From: Siphonodentalium dalli
Lineage: Eukaryota; Mollusca; Scaphopoda; Gadilida; Siphonodentaliidae
DNA length: 64,000 bases
Reading direction: 5' to 3'
Assembly (NCBI GenBank): GCA_032622095.1
Contig: CP136066.1
Location: 104,987,319-105,051,318 of the forward strand
Both the position numbers and the translations under genes were made by a program. This document shows, piece by piece, positions 51,229 to 61,459 of the stretch. The notes beneath the pieces are model-generated. The model saw nothing but the letters and a program-made list of their open reading frames with translations, had not been told where the DNA came from and made no database searches. How positions within the stretch are numbered: the stretch's first letter is position 1; each line of letters begins with the position of its first letter.

Positions 51229-53616
51229 AGGTATTCAATGAGATTAAACACCCCTAAACTACTATTTCTTTGGCTTCGGGATTAAATAATATTTGATTCG
51301 AGTCGAGGAACCTACCCATCAAAGCTCAGAGTGATCAGATATCGATTTTGGAATCTGTTATTTCAACTGCTTGTGGCCCAGAAACACGTCGTCAAAATGA
51401 TGGTCTCGGTCAATATTGCGGATGAAGATGGATAACTCTAAAAACAAGTGGTAATACTGCCAAATTTCGTGAATACTTAAGTGATAATACGGCCATATTT
51501 TGTTGAACAAAATGTTGATAAATAACACTTTTTGGGAAATTTGATACCATAGTTGAGTGGTTAGCATTATTTTTTGGCAATAAATCGATTCTGATAACTA
51601 AAGCGTATTTTGAAGAATTGTTGTTGTTGTTGTTGTTGTTGTTGCTGTTGTATCTTGATGATATGGGGACCCTCTGATCGGATTGAGTACCTTTAAAAAT
51701 CAGCAAACTCAAATGCTACACAGTTGGGCTACATGTACCGGTATAATATATTAATGTGCGTCCAACCGTGTGATGTACACAGTGTCCTCTAGTCATTAAT
51801 ATGGGCATTTCATATCAGAAATGATGCAATTGGTAACCACAGTGCAACAATAAGTGATATAATTCAAATATTTTCACTTAGAAATATTTCAATGTTGGCA
51901 AAAAGATTGGAAGCAGATACCGTCGGGAACTGTTTTTATGATTTTGCTTGCAATCTTGCTATACCGTACTACCAATCCACTGTTTTTTATTTGTATTAAT
52001 ATGTTGGAATATGTTAAATAGTAATTGCTAGCAAGAACGAGGTTGATCTAATATTGGTTCATATTGTTACAATTTATTTACCAATTTGGTGGGGGGGGGG
52101 GTCATAAAATTTGGCCTGAAAAAAAAATAGGGAACTATTTTTGTTTCGACCCTGTGTCTACAAATTGTGTCACGATATCCTTGCTCCGAACTGACCGTAA
52201 TTGTTTACCACCCTACACCCGATACACCGGAACCGCCTCAACCAAAATCATACTCGTTGATTGCATACACAGCTGGTGGCTACCGTCTTTGGTGGATTTT
52301 CGTAAAGCTTATATATCGCGGGACATAACTCTAATACGATATCGGACATATCGGAACAATTAAAACAAAAGTGGCGGGAATAATTAAAACAAATGTTATA
52401 TCCATTATTTAGTTACTCGATAGCACTTTCTTAATCGTATGAATTTATCATTGGTCGACAACTGTATACTATCACTTATTTTGTTTGTCTTTAAATTTTA
52501 TGAACGAAATAATCCACTGAAATAGCATGTAATTTTAGCACACCAAGCGCTGGAGTTGACGACGTTATACTAATCGCCTCTTCGCCGTTGTTACTGTTAA
52601 GATCATACTTTTAGGGATCATTTCTATAGTATGCATCGACGATACGTCAGGTAATACTGACTGGATCGTAGCGTGCTCTTCTGAGCGCGAAGCGGACTTG
52701 GATCTCTGACTTCGGTTGGAGATCTTAAGTCATTGATGACCGTTCCTCTTCTCTTTAGCGGGAGATGGAGGAAGAGCACGCATTCTGAGTGGTTTTTTAA
52801 AGAAAAAAAAATTAATAAAATAAATTTTAACATCCTTTTACAGTTAGAAATTCAAAGATAAGCATGCTCCACATAATTTTTCATATCAGGGCTTTCTCGC
52901 ATAAACAACTTCTCTCGCAAAAAGGGAATATCACACGATTCTTTAAAATTTCGATGAATGTATCCTTGACTTCAAATCAAAATGGGGAAATTCCGTGACT
53001 CTCTTCTTATCGTAATGTAATCGTTGATAAATATGCTGATTGGAAAAAAATTGCATCATAAATTTTTCCGACCTCCCAACACCTCCCTGTGTCGGATTTG
53101 TTCTGCACCCCTCCCCTTGCATCTATTGGTAATAATTTTGTTTATCTTGTCTTGGGACATTACAACCCGATTCCTTTTATAACGTCATTAACGACGTCAA
53201 CTGTAACAGAAAATGCCTTCGCTAAATTATGGGGCATAATATATAGTCAGCATAAATCGCAAAATTGTTCCATTAAATAAAACAATATCGACCAAAATTT
53301 CAGTTTACTAAAAGCTAATATTTTCAAAGTGTGCAATAAAGACAGTTGTGCCAACATGTTAACGCTGTTGGGCTATTTTGTCGTGTCGCGAGGTAAAACT
53401 CGAACATACGGTTCTGGTTTTACCATCGTGTCACAATAAACTGATGGAGGTTCACCCATCTGGTGTCGTTATTTATATGTACCATACATGTATGTAATTA
53501 GCTAAAGCATGCCTCGTGGGGTACGTTTGGACGCTGGCAAATTTCTCCTGCAGTATTGCATATAATTCATGGCAGAACGCTGTGGTGTGCTAGCAGATGA
53601 ACGAGAGACAATTTAA
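51229..53616 (+). repeat. Array unit 19 (right edge)
   Basis: 9 TTG; the poly-G tract is changed to TGGGGGGGGGGG followed by TCATAA. A private 20-bp deletion at about 52,670 leaves GGATCGTAGCG, consistent with recombination between two TCGTA copies. CTATTGGTAATAAT is shared with unit 1. After about 53,525 the unit diverges from the others (TTTGGACGC, CTCCTGCAG, GCATATAATTCATGGCAG). Confidence 0.93.
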
Positions 53617-54077
53617 AGGTACTCAATCCGATCAAACACCCATAAACTACTATTTCTTTTTACTTCGGGGGTAAAAAATATTTGACTCGAGTCGAGGAAC
53701 CTACCCATCAAAGCTCAGAGTGATCAGATATCGATTTTGGAAGTTTGTTATTTCAATTGGCCCAGAAACCCGGCGTCAAAAGGATGGTCTCAGTCAAAAT
53801 TGCAGATGAAGATGGATAACTCTAAAAACATGTGGTAACACTGCCAAATTTCGTGAATACTCAAGTGATAATACGGCCATATTTCGTTGAACAAAATGTT
53901 GATAAATAACACGTTTTGGGAAATTTTATACGATGGTTGGCATAATTTTGTTGCAATAAATTGATTCTGATAACTAGAGCGTATTTTGAATAAATGTTGT
54001 TGTTGTTGTTGTTGTTGTTGTCGTCGTCGTCGTTGTATCTTGATGATATGGGGACCCTCTGATCGTATTGAGTACCT
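53617..54077 (+). mobile_element. Terminal MITE closing the array (copy 20)
   Basis: TTAA at 53613-53616, left end AGGTACTCAATCCGA (the intact form, as in copy 1), right end GATCGTATTGAGTACCT followed by TTAT. The trinucleotide run is TTG mixed with TCG. No spacer follows it, so the array starts and ends with this element. Confidence 0.9.
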
Positions 54078-54164
54078 TTATGACATATTATGTGCTTATT
54101 TCACAACTCCAAACTGATATTTTAGGACTCAGCCACTACATCCATTTGAAGAATGGATCATTAA

Positions 54165-54517
54165 AGGTACTCAATCCGATTCGATGGTGCCTATATCATC
54201 AGATTCCAACAACAACAACATTTTTTTTAAATGCCTCTTCGGTTATCAGAATCGATTAGTTGCCCAAATATAATCTAATCACTGTCAACTATAGTATAAA
54301 ATTGCCCGAAACGTGCTATTTATCAACATTTTGTTCAACGAAATTTCGCCAGTTTGTCAAAGCCACTTGATTTTAGCGTTATCCATCTTCGTCCGTAATT
54401 TGGTCCTAAACCGTTGGTTCATCAACTTTTTGCGAGGCCGCCAAAAGTACCAGTGGTGAAAAATTATAGATATAAAACATTTATATCTGATCACTCTGAA
54501 CTTTGGTGGGTGGGTTC
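54165..54517 (-). mobile_element. Array-family MITE, inverted and truncated
   Basis: TTAA at 54161-54164 then AGGTACTCAATCCGATTCG. The rest is the reverse complement of the family: AACAACAACAACA, then AGAATCGATTAGTTG, GTGCTATTTATCAACATTT, GTTATCCATCTTCGTCCG and TATCTGATCACTCTGAACTT. Similarity stops at about 54517 and the other end is missing. With the MITE at 53617-54077 it forms an inverted pair separated by 87 bases. Confidence 0.8.
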
Positions 54518-54840
54518 TGGTACTAACAAACTATTCAACAACGAAACGAACGAGAATAATTTCGCCAACGATAATCAGTTATCAAATTTATATGACAGAT
54601 TTCAAAGAATGACATTATGTGCTGACAAGTATGATACAAAATTTATGGAAATACCTGCATTTAGCGAGTTTATTAGCCTATTATTTTGTGAGTCATCTTC
54701 TAAGACACAATATAGGCCATGGTACAAATTTGGGCCACATTGCGTGCATTGTTGAAAAGTTATAAACGCGCCAAAAGCGTGACCGAGTTATACACAGATA
54801 CACACACACACACACAGACGACGGGTTTTATATATATAGA
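54518..54840 (-). mobile_element. Possible Helitron 5' end (minus strand)
   Basis: Read on the minus strand, the sequence begins A|TCTATATATATAAAACCCG, then CGTCTGTGTG and CA/TG repeats, as expected for a Helitron start (TC after a host A). No 3' end belonging to it was found, and the left limit is simply where the MITE stops. Family memory suggests such starts, but the call is weak. Confidence 0.35.
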
Positions 54841-55167
54841 TTATCACCACCAGAGTTTCATATAACTTTAATTCATACACCCAACCGTTTACTACATGCA
54901 CAATGAGATTTATGCAACTCCAATTTATGAAATTATGAAGAATTCGCCAAGTAATTTTACCACATGTGCAATTTGTGTGGACGTATACCCTTAGGCTACA
55001 CATGCAGTTTGATTATATTTTAACAGCATAATAATAATAAAACAACCACTTGAAGTGATGTGAAACACTCCACTGGGGCACACAGCGCATGCTCGCGTTT
55101 TAATAATTTTTTTATCAAAATTGCCAGCACACAACATCAGCATTATCTCATATATATTTTGAAGACC
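54841..55167. other. Unannotated intron interval
   Basis: No exon, tandem repeat or transposon end found between the two Helitron-like pieces. Confidence 0.4.
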
Positions 55168-55651
55168 TCTGTCTGTTTGTCTGTATGTATGTTTGTCTGT
55201 CATTTATACAAATCTACGATTCTCGACCGATCGGGACGAAACTTGGTACGTGTGTGTAGTTTTACCAGGCGGTGGACGTTGTCGTATTGGCGAGCCCGTG
55301 CGGCGCCCGTGCAGCGCATGCGCAGACTAGATCTCGGAAACGGGTGGAGCTATCGACTTGAAATTTGCTATGTGAATGTATCTTGCCCCGGATACGAATT
55401 TTATCGGGTCGCCGAGCCCGTGCGACGCCAGCTTCGCGCATGCGCAGACGAGATATCGGAAACGGGTGGAGCTATCGACTTGAAATTTGCTATGTGAATG
55501 TATCTTGCCCCGGATACGAATTTTATCGGGTCGCCGAGCCCGTGCGACGCCAGCTTCGCGCATGCGCAGACCAGATCTCGGAAACGGGTGGAGCTATCGA
55601 CTTGAAACTTGGTTTTTAAATAGCCCGGACAACGTCGGGCTCATCGGCTAG
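55168..55651 (+). mobile_element. Helitron-like 3' part with 122-bp internal repeats
   Basis: Begins with a TCTGTCTGTTTGTCTGTATG stretch and GACCGATCGGGACGAAACTTGG, followed by about 2.6 copies of a 122-bp repeat (55291-55612; GGAAACGGGTGGAGC at 55336, 55458 and 55580). It ends with a 6-bp hairpin AGCCCG-GACAACGT-CGGGCT (55622-55641), six bases, then CTAG|T at 55648-55652. A hairpin shortly before CTRR with a T following is the canonical Helitron terminus. No Rep/helicase coding sequence is present. Confidence 0.6.
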
Positions 55652-55898
55652 TATCATATAAATCAAATAAAGTGACTCTAGTTAGTGAAATCATGGTCGT
55701 TTGTTTATCGGCGGTTTTTAGCGGACTATATGTGTTTACATTTTTGCGTGTTCAAATGATGTGCTTTACAAGGGTACATCCATTGTTGTTTAATTTTTCG
55801 ACAATAGTTACTGTAGTTTAATAAGCGATATCACTGGGTCGCGGCCGTATATGGTTCATCCAACTCCGTTACGTGGTTTCAGATATTCTTCCAGCCCA
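55652..55898. other. Intron interval with repeat fragments
   Basis: Contains a partial inverted match to the dispersed repeat of 820-975 near 55,706, and at 55824-55860 a segment (AAGCGATATCACTGGGTCGC) repeated in direct orientation at about 57063-57110 (AAGCGAGATCACTGAGTCGC). No exon seen. Confidence 0.45.
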
Positions 55899-56034
55899 GG
55901 TTCCGTGGTTTTAGTGCTACTGGTCAAAGTTTTGGAGTAGCATTTCCATATATGGAGCTTTTGAATTATTCACGACTTCCCAAAATGGAATGCTACTCCA
56001 AAACTTTGACCCGCAGCACTAAAACCACGGAACC
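55899..56034. repeat. Inverted repeat, 46-bp arms
   Basis: Arm 55899-55944 (GGTTCCGTGGTTTTAGTGCT...) pairs with 55989-56034 with only two mismatches in 46 bases, around a 44-base loop. The transcript could fold into a long hairpin. A diverged single-arm relative follows the direct repeat at about 57118 (GCGGTTTGAGTGCTACATGT). Confidence 0.85.
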
Positions 56035-56072
56035 CTACCTGGTGGATCCAATATGACCACGAGTTAGTGACA

Positions 56073-56555
56073 GGTGGGGAATCACGTGGTTTCAAGTTGA
56101 TGAGTATACACCAGGCATTCAAAATGGCCGAGGCGATCTATACGACGCGACCAGACGCGATGATCAAAGATAATAAACTAAGATATATGACATATTCCAT
56201 ATAATTTTGACAGCTACGAGCAGATGCTATACTATTTTTCAAACAAGCTGATACCTCATTTATTTCCAATTTCATATTTGTTTGCTCTAACATTCTGACC
56301 AAAGTTGTCAGTCGAAGGATTCTCCAAGATGTATGGACTAGTGTATTCCACGCACCTCCGACTGGCAACTTTGGTCAGAATGTTATAGAAGACCACTACG
56401 TATTTCCGAACAAATAAGGTATCAACATGTTTCAAAAATATATAACAGTCAAACTGCTATGTTTTGCGTCAGTTCCTCGTATATTATGTGTTTGTGCGTT
56501 TCAACATTTTGAATGCGTGGTACTCACCAACCTCGAAACCACGTGATTCCCCACC
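56073..56555. mobile_element. Foldback element, about 483 bp
   Basis: The whole segment is one imperfect palindrome. Outer ends are GGTGGGGAATCACGTGG / CCACGTGATTCCCCACC; ATTCAAAAT / ATTTTGAAT follow. Middle arms are CAAGCTGATACCTCATTTAT versus ATAAGGTATCAACATG. Inner arms are ATTCTGACCAAAGTTGTCAG (56291) versus CTGGCAACTTTGGTCAGAAT (56362). No transposase and no clear target duplication, so the class is unresolved. Confidence 0.7.
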
Positions 56556-56608
56556 GTGATTATACATTCTTCAAATAAGTGTAGTGGCTGAGGCGTAAAT
56601 ATATAGAT

Positions 56609-56768
56609 AGTTATCAACTGGTTCAGAGAACTACGTTAAATAATTCACGAGAGGCGAGAGACGTCGATAAAGAAACGAGTGCGCTTAACGCGCACGAGTT
56701 TATTACACAAACGTCTCTCACCTCGAGTGAATTATTGAACGTAATTCTCGGAACTAATTGATTACTCT
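56609..56768. repeat. Long hairpin of about 160 bp
   Basis: Arms GTTCAGAGAACTACGTT..., TAATTCACGAG, GCGAGAGACGT pair with ACGTCTCTC, CTCGAGTGAATTA, GAACGTAATTCTCGGAAC, converging on GTGCGC-TTAAC-GCGCAC at 56679-56695. Mismatches are few and scattered. It may be a small palindromic MITE; no target duplication was identified. Confidence 0.8.
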
Positions 56769-57409
56769 ATTTATTATACTTATTAAAACACACATAATTA
56801 ATGCATGAATGTCCCGATGTGGAGAAAGATCAACCATCGAAAATTCAGTCTAAATCAGTAACCGACGTAACGTCAATGAAGTCACGGGAAATGACATAAT
56901 TCACTAGTGACATTACCATTTTTAATTAACAGCGTTTTCAATGGAAATCGCGCATAGGAGTGTAATAAAATGAAATAAACATTAAAAGTTGTAAACGTAC
57001 AATTTGTCAGGAGGTTAAAATTTGTTGTTTTCTAAATTCTACGAAGAAACATGACATATCTGTATAAGCGAGATCACTGAGTCGCGGCCATTTTGGATTC
57101 ATCCAGCCCCCGTCCGCGGTTTGAGTGCTACATGTCAAAGTTCTGTAGCTGCATTGATTATATAACACTGAAAAACACCTTGCTTGATATAGAATATTCT
57201 AACCATTTATTTCATACAGTTTTATCATTTAGATGACTAGCAATAATTTATGTGTCAATTTTTCAATAAAAATATGACATTATTTGGTATTTAAAGTTTG
57301 TTTAGTGGCACAAAGTTAACTATAGGTTGTGTGTAGTGTTGTGACAGGTAGTCTGAACCTCGAATACATTATAACCTCGTAAAACGCTCTCTAATATTAT
57401 CCATTGCAG
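56769..57409. other. Distal intron sequence
   Basis: AT-rich, no exon. Contains the direct repeat segment at about 57063-57150 related to 55824-55940. It ends in the acceptor TTATCCATTGCAG. Confidence 0.5.
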
Positions 57410-57544
57410 CTCGTTGGTCCTCAATTACTGTACGCCTTCCGTGCAGCGCCAGCAGATATCACCTGGACGACCGAGATAGAAGATGCGTGGGGACAACTCA
57501 TGTGTAGTATGACAGATATTATGAAGGGAGCTATGCTTCTTTGA
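57410..57544 (+). CDS. Globin X / neuroglobin-like globin, terminal exon (G7 to C-terminus)
   Basis: Last coding exon of the globin begun at 7029: 44 codons and a TGA stop (57542-57544), in phase 0 after the acceptor CAG at 57407-57409. It starts LVGPQLLYAFRAAP (rest of helix G), continues through WTTEIEDAWGQL with the helix-H tryptophan typical of neuroglobin and globin X, and ends SMTDIMKGAMLL. Joined to the upstream exon it reads IEYVD|LVGPQLL with no frame break. The two exons give 119 residues, about 35-40 short of a whole globin plus any N-terminal extension, so the first exon or exons are missing. There are no internal stops. Such proteins bind haem and are linked to oxygen or redox chemistry; nothing here tells which. 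Confidence 0.9.
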   Translation, partial: LVGPQLLYAFRAAPADITWTTEIEDAWGQLMCSMTDIMKGAMLL

Positions 57545-57551
57545 CCTTAGG

Positions 57552-57579
57552 TTGATGATGATGATGATGATGATGATGC

Positions 57580-57622
<43 letters not shown>

Positions 57623-58335
57623 CTCGTGATGAAGAAGTCGCGGACGATGGTGATGCCAATGGCGAGGATGATGATGATGATTATGATGATGTTGCTGTTT
57701 ACGAGATGATAGTGATGGCGATGATGATGATTATGATGATGATGCTGTTGACGAGATGATAGTGATGGCGACGAAGATGGCCAGGGCGATGATTATGATG
57801 ATGATGATGATGATGATTGTGATGATGATGATGATGATGGTGACGACGATGTCGGTGATGACGACGATGATGGTGGCGATAAAGATGGCGACGGTTATGT
57901 TGTTGATGATGATGGCTATGGTGATGGCGATGATGATGATGAAGATGATGATGATGGTGATGTTGATGATGACGATGATGATGATGATGATGGTGATGTT
58001 GATGATGACGATGATGATGCTGATGATGATAATGATGATGATGGTGATGATGATGATTATGATGATGTTGATGATGATGATGATGACGAAGAAGAAGATG
58101 ATTATGGTGCTGCTGCTGATGGTGATGATGATGCTGGTGTTGATGCTGATGATGATGATGATGATAATGACGGTGGCGAGGACGATAAAGATGACGTTGG
58201 TGATGACGATGATGATGACGATAATTAATGATAATGATGATTATGACGATGCCGATGATGGTGATGATGATGCTTATGAAGATGACGATGATGATGATGA
58301 TGATTGTGTTGGTGGTGGTGGTGATGACGACGATG
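57552..58335 (+). repeat. Degenerate GAT trinucleotide repeat just after the globin stop
   Basis: Begins seven bases after the stop codon with clean GATGATGAT runs to about 57620 and continues as GAT/GAC/GGT/GTT/GCT variants for about 780 bases. It would form the first part of the globin 3' UTR. The long Met-rich (+) and His-rich (-) open frames here are translations of this repeat. I saw no AATAAA within it; the first candidates lie downstream (for example 59515-59520). Confidence 0.9.
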
Positions 58336-59707
58336 ACCATAGTGGGGGGGATAGTTGCAAAATCGTTCACTTTGTGATAGAAGCGCCAAACTTTCAGAGT
58401 TTGTTAAGTAGTTGGTGAGTATCACTAAACTGGCTGGTTCCAGATTTTGGAGGTCACCTTGACCTTCAATTTGACCTTGACCTTTTTGAAAATCTCAGTT
58501 TTTGGGTTGGGTGGTTTATGCCATCCTCTTCTTGTGAAAATCGCATCTTCTCACAGTTTTCTCAATACAGTTATAGTTGGGAGGTGACTACGGTTCATTT
58601 GGGCCAAAACATATCTAAATTTTCATAAGATGGCCGCCAATATGGCCGCCGGAAGTTGAAAATGTGACAATTTTTCACAAATATCTTCTAGTTCAATTCT
58701 TGCTGTTTGGAACTGGTTGAGTAATGCAACTTTATTTTGTGTTTTGTATATTAACCGATCATTGGAGCAATTAAATATGCAATTATTGTGGTCCTAGCCC
58801 CTTCCGATCCCTCAAAACTTCGATTTTACAGGATGCGGTATAAAATTTCACAAAAAATCACAATTGGGAATCTAGTCATATTTCAACAAGAAATGAACAT
58901 AACTTTGTAATGTAAGTGAGGCATATCATTACCTATGAATATTCCAAATCACTGGAACCAAAATTCTTACTTTGGCTCAAAATGGCTGCCAATATGGCCG
59001 CCAAAATATGGAAAATGGTAAATATTACACCAGCGTCTCCTGCAATCATTTGCAAGTTGTGGTTGATGTATAAAATTGGCAATTATGCATTCTATACATT
59101 GAATACTAACATGTCTGATGCACCATGGTTAAGTGTTACTATTGTCACCACTGACATCGTCAAAAATATTGGACTTTTCTCTCAAAAACTTGACATAAAT
59201 ATTGGCAAAAATTCACTTTTCAGGTTTGGACCATTTTTTCAGGTAAAATGTAACTATCTTTGGATTGAAAGGTTTTTATTGTTTGGTCTATCTTAAATGT
59301 GTCTCACTACGGTGTTTATAGACCAAATTGCTCAAGATGGCTTCCAAAATGGCAACCAAATTTGTAAAATGTTAATTTTTTACATATATCCCGAACATTC
59401 TCTGCATTATCCGAAAATGTAGCAAAATGTGACTCACTTGGTTATTATACGTGTTAGTTAATTAACTGACAACTAAATGTTCTATTCTGGTTGTCCCACT
59501 TCCGTATGGGGCAAAATAAATTCATTTTAAAGTATGTAATTTTGCCGAGCACCTCTTTTGTGATTTTGGCCATAGTTATTGAAAGGAAATGGGCAGAACT
59601 TTGAGACAGAATTGAGATGGACCATAATATTTGGCTATTCTGGTCCATTATGCTAAGAAAATGTCAACTGAAAACAGTGTGGATGCCAAGATCGTAGCCA
59701 GGGAGTT

Positions 59708-61335
59708 ACTCTATGATCATACGTGAGGTGAATAGGTATACAGTGAGTTATTGTATGTCATGACTTATGTGAATAGGTATACAATGAGTGACTATATGGT
59801 TATGAGTGGGTTGTCCATTGTAAGATATATGTATACAAGGAGATGTCATGGTCAGGTGTGAGGTGAATCGGTATGCATGGAGTGACTGTATAGTGTATGA
59901 TTGTGTATATCCAGGTGTGCCTGTATGGGCATTGGTGTGGTGTATGGATATAGCTACATGGTCATCTATGTGTTGATTATGTATATATGGAGTGACTCTA
60001 AGGGCATGGGTGTGATGTACATGTGTTGTCTGTATGATCATAAATGGGTGTGTTGGTAAATAGTGTGATTTGATGGTTACGGGTAATGTGTATAGGTATA
60101 CATGGAATGACTGTACGGACATGATTGAATATGATTACCTGGAGTAAGCTTGGTGGACATTGTCGAGTGTGTGAGTATATAGGGAGCGTCTTTGTGGTAA
60201 CGGGTGGGATGCATATTTATATATCTTATGGATGTATTATCATTGGTTGGTGTATAGGGATTAGCTCTATTATCATGGATGGCATGTATGATTATACAGT
60301 GAATTGCTGAATTGTCATGTGTGAGGTGTATATGCAAGTATGGATTGTTTGGGTGGTTGTGTGTATATCTGGAAGGGCTGAATGGCCATTAGTGAGGTTT
60401 ACTTGTATGCTTGGAGTGAATCTATGGTCTAGGGTGGGCTGTATATGTATATTGAGTGGTTATATGACTATGTGTGTCGATATAGGTATACAGGTAGTGA
60501 ATGTATGGTCAATGGTGAGATGAGTACATGTATGTATACAAGTAGTGACAGTATGGTCATAAATATAATGGACATCTATACAGGGGGTGACTATTAAAAT
60601 GGTCATGTGTCAGGCGTATGAGTATACCTGGTGTTCCTGTTTGGTGACTCGTGGCGGTATGGTCATGTGTAGGTTATATCAGTATACACATGTGTTGCTT
60701 TTTGTCATGGGCAAGGGATATGTGTATATAGCAAGTGGCTATATGGCCATGGATAAAGTGCATATGCATACATGGAGTGACTATACTGACATGGCTGGGA
60801 TGTATTAGTATATATTGAGTGACTATGCGGCTATGGTGTGACAAATAGGGATACAGGGAGTGACATGGCCTATGTTGAGGTGAATATGTATGCAAGGATT
60901 GACCATGGTCGTGTATGAATGTTTTGAATAGGTACACACGGTGTGATTATATGGCCATAGGTCAGGTACCATTGGTGAAGGTATGTGTATGAAGCGAATG
61001 GCTATATGGCCATTGGTGAGGTGCATATGTATACCCGGAGTGACTTTATGGTCATTGTTGATGTATATATTGATTGTCTATTTGACCACGTGTTTGGAGA
61101 ATATGTATACAGGGGATGACCTTATGGCCAATGGTGAACTGAATGGGTATACAAGGAATGACTATATAGTTATCGGTCATGTTTAGAAGTATCCCCGGTG
61201 TGCCTGTATCGTGACGCATGGCTGTAAGGTCACCCGTGGTCATGGGTCAGGTGTACATTTATACAGTGGGTCACTATATTGTTATGTCTGTGGTGTTTAT
61301 GTATATAAGTAATGACTGTGTGGTAATAGGTGGCC
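59708..61335 (+). repeat. Core repeats, left half
   Basis: Degenerate monomers of about 40-57 bp centred on GTATACA.GGAGTGACTAT, followed by ATGGTCATG, GTGAGGTGAAT (GTATAC at 59736, 59777 and 59831 as examples). All are in one orientation. Numerous short open frames are chance. Confidence 0.75.
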
Positions 61336-61459
61336 ATCGTTTTCCGTGTTTAACGCCCCCCCCCCCATGTTTTTAAACACCATCAAGATAGAGAACTCTC
61401 TGACATGACCTCTCCATTGATTAACATATCCTTGAGTTATTGTGTCACCCAAGGTACAC

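Larger units (their letters stand above)
8070..54077 (+). repeat. Macrosatellite: 19 tandem units of about 2.4 kb, MITE-bounded
   Basis: Direct head-to-tail array of about 46 kb. Each unit is a TTAA MITE (about 390-476 bp) plus a spacer of about 1.93 kb, and the array finishes with a twentieth MITE. Unit lengths run from 2329 to 2411 except unit 1 (1873) and unit 17 (2998, with an insertion). Spacer landmarks in order: GGGCTACATGTACCGG, a poly-G tract, CACGATATCCTTGCTCCG, GCGGGACATAAC, an inverted pair GCGTGCTCTTC/GAAGAGCACGC, TTTTTCCGACCTCCCAACAC, and GGAGGTTCACCCATC. Central units differ at only a few sites; the edges are more diverged. Open frames of 63-121 codons recur in every unit, but where unit 1 differs they change amino acids freely, so they do not look selected. 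Confidence 0.95.
7255..57409 (+). other. Globin G7.0 intron, about 50.2 kb
   Basis: Phase-0 intron with a consensus GTAAGT donor (7255-7260) and a TTATCCATTGCAG acceptor ending at 57409; CTAAT a little upstream of the acceptor is a possible branch site. It joins two exons whose translations are consecutive parts of one globin fold. About 92 percent of it is the 2.4-kb tandem array, and most of the remainder is transposon debris. Confidence 0.85.

Noticed and set aside
8175-51712. Recurring 100-121-codon minus-strand frames with poly-Asn
   Set aside because: They translate the MITE and its TTG microsatellite; length varies with the microsatellite and the C-terminal part shifts frame between units, so no protein is conserved.
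10729-52363. Recurring 92-103-codon plus-strand frames after the poly-G tract
   Set aside because: The start region shifts with poly-G length, the segment is absent from unit 1, and an overlapping frame is equally open; no sign of coding selection.
8915-52833. Recurring 65-codon minus-strand and 63-codon plus-strand frames in every unit
   Set aside because: They are identical only because the units are nearly identical; in edge unit 1 the differences change amino acids, and the frames have no recognisable domain.
54245-54270. A Helitron 3' end (CTAA) matching the minus-strand start at 54840
   Set aside because: The sequence there is simply the inverted MITE's diverged AATCGATTCTG region, without a terminal hairpin.
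57699-58418. Poly-His and poly-Met frames of more than 200 codons
   Set aside because: They are translations of the degenerate GAT repeat on either strand.
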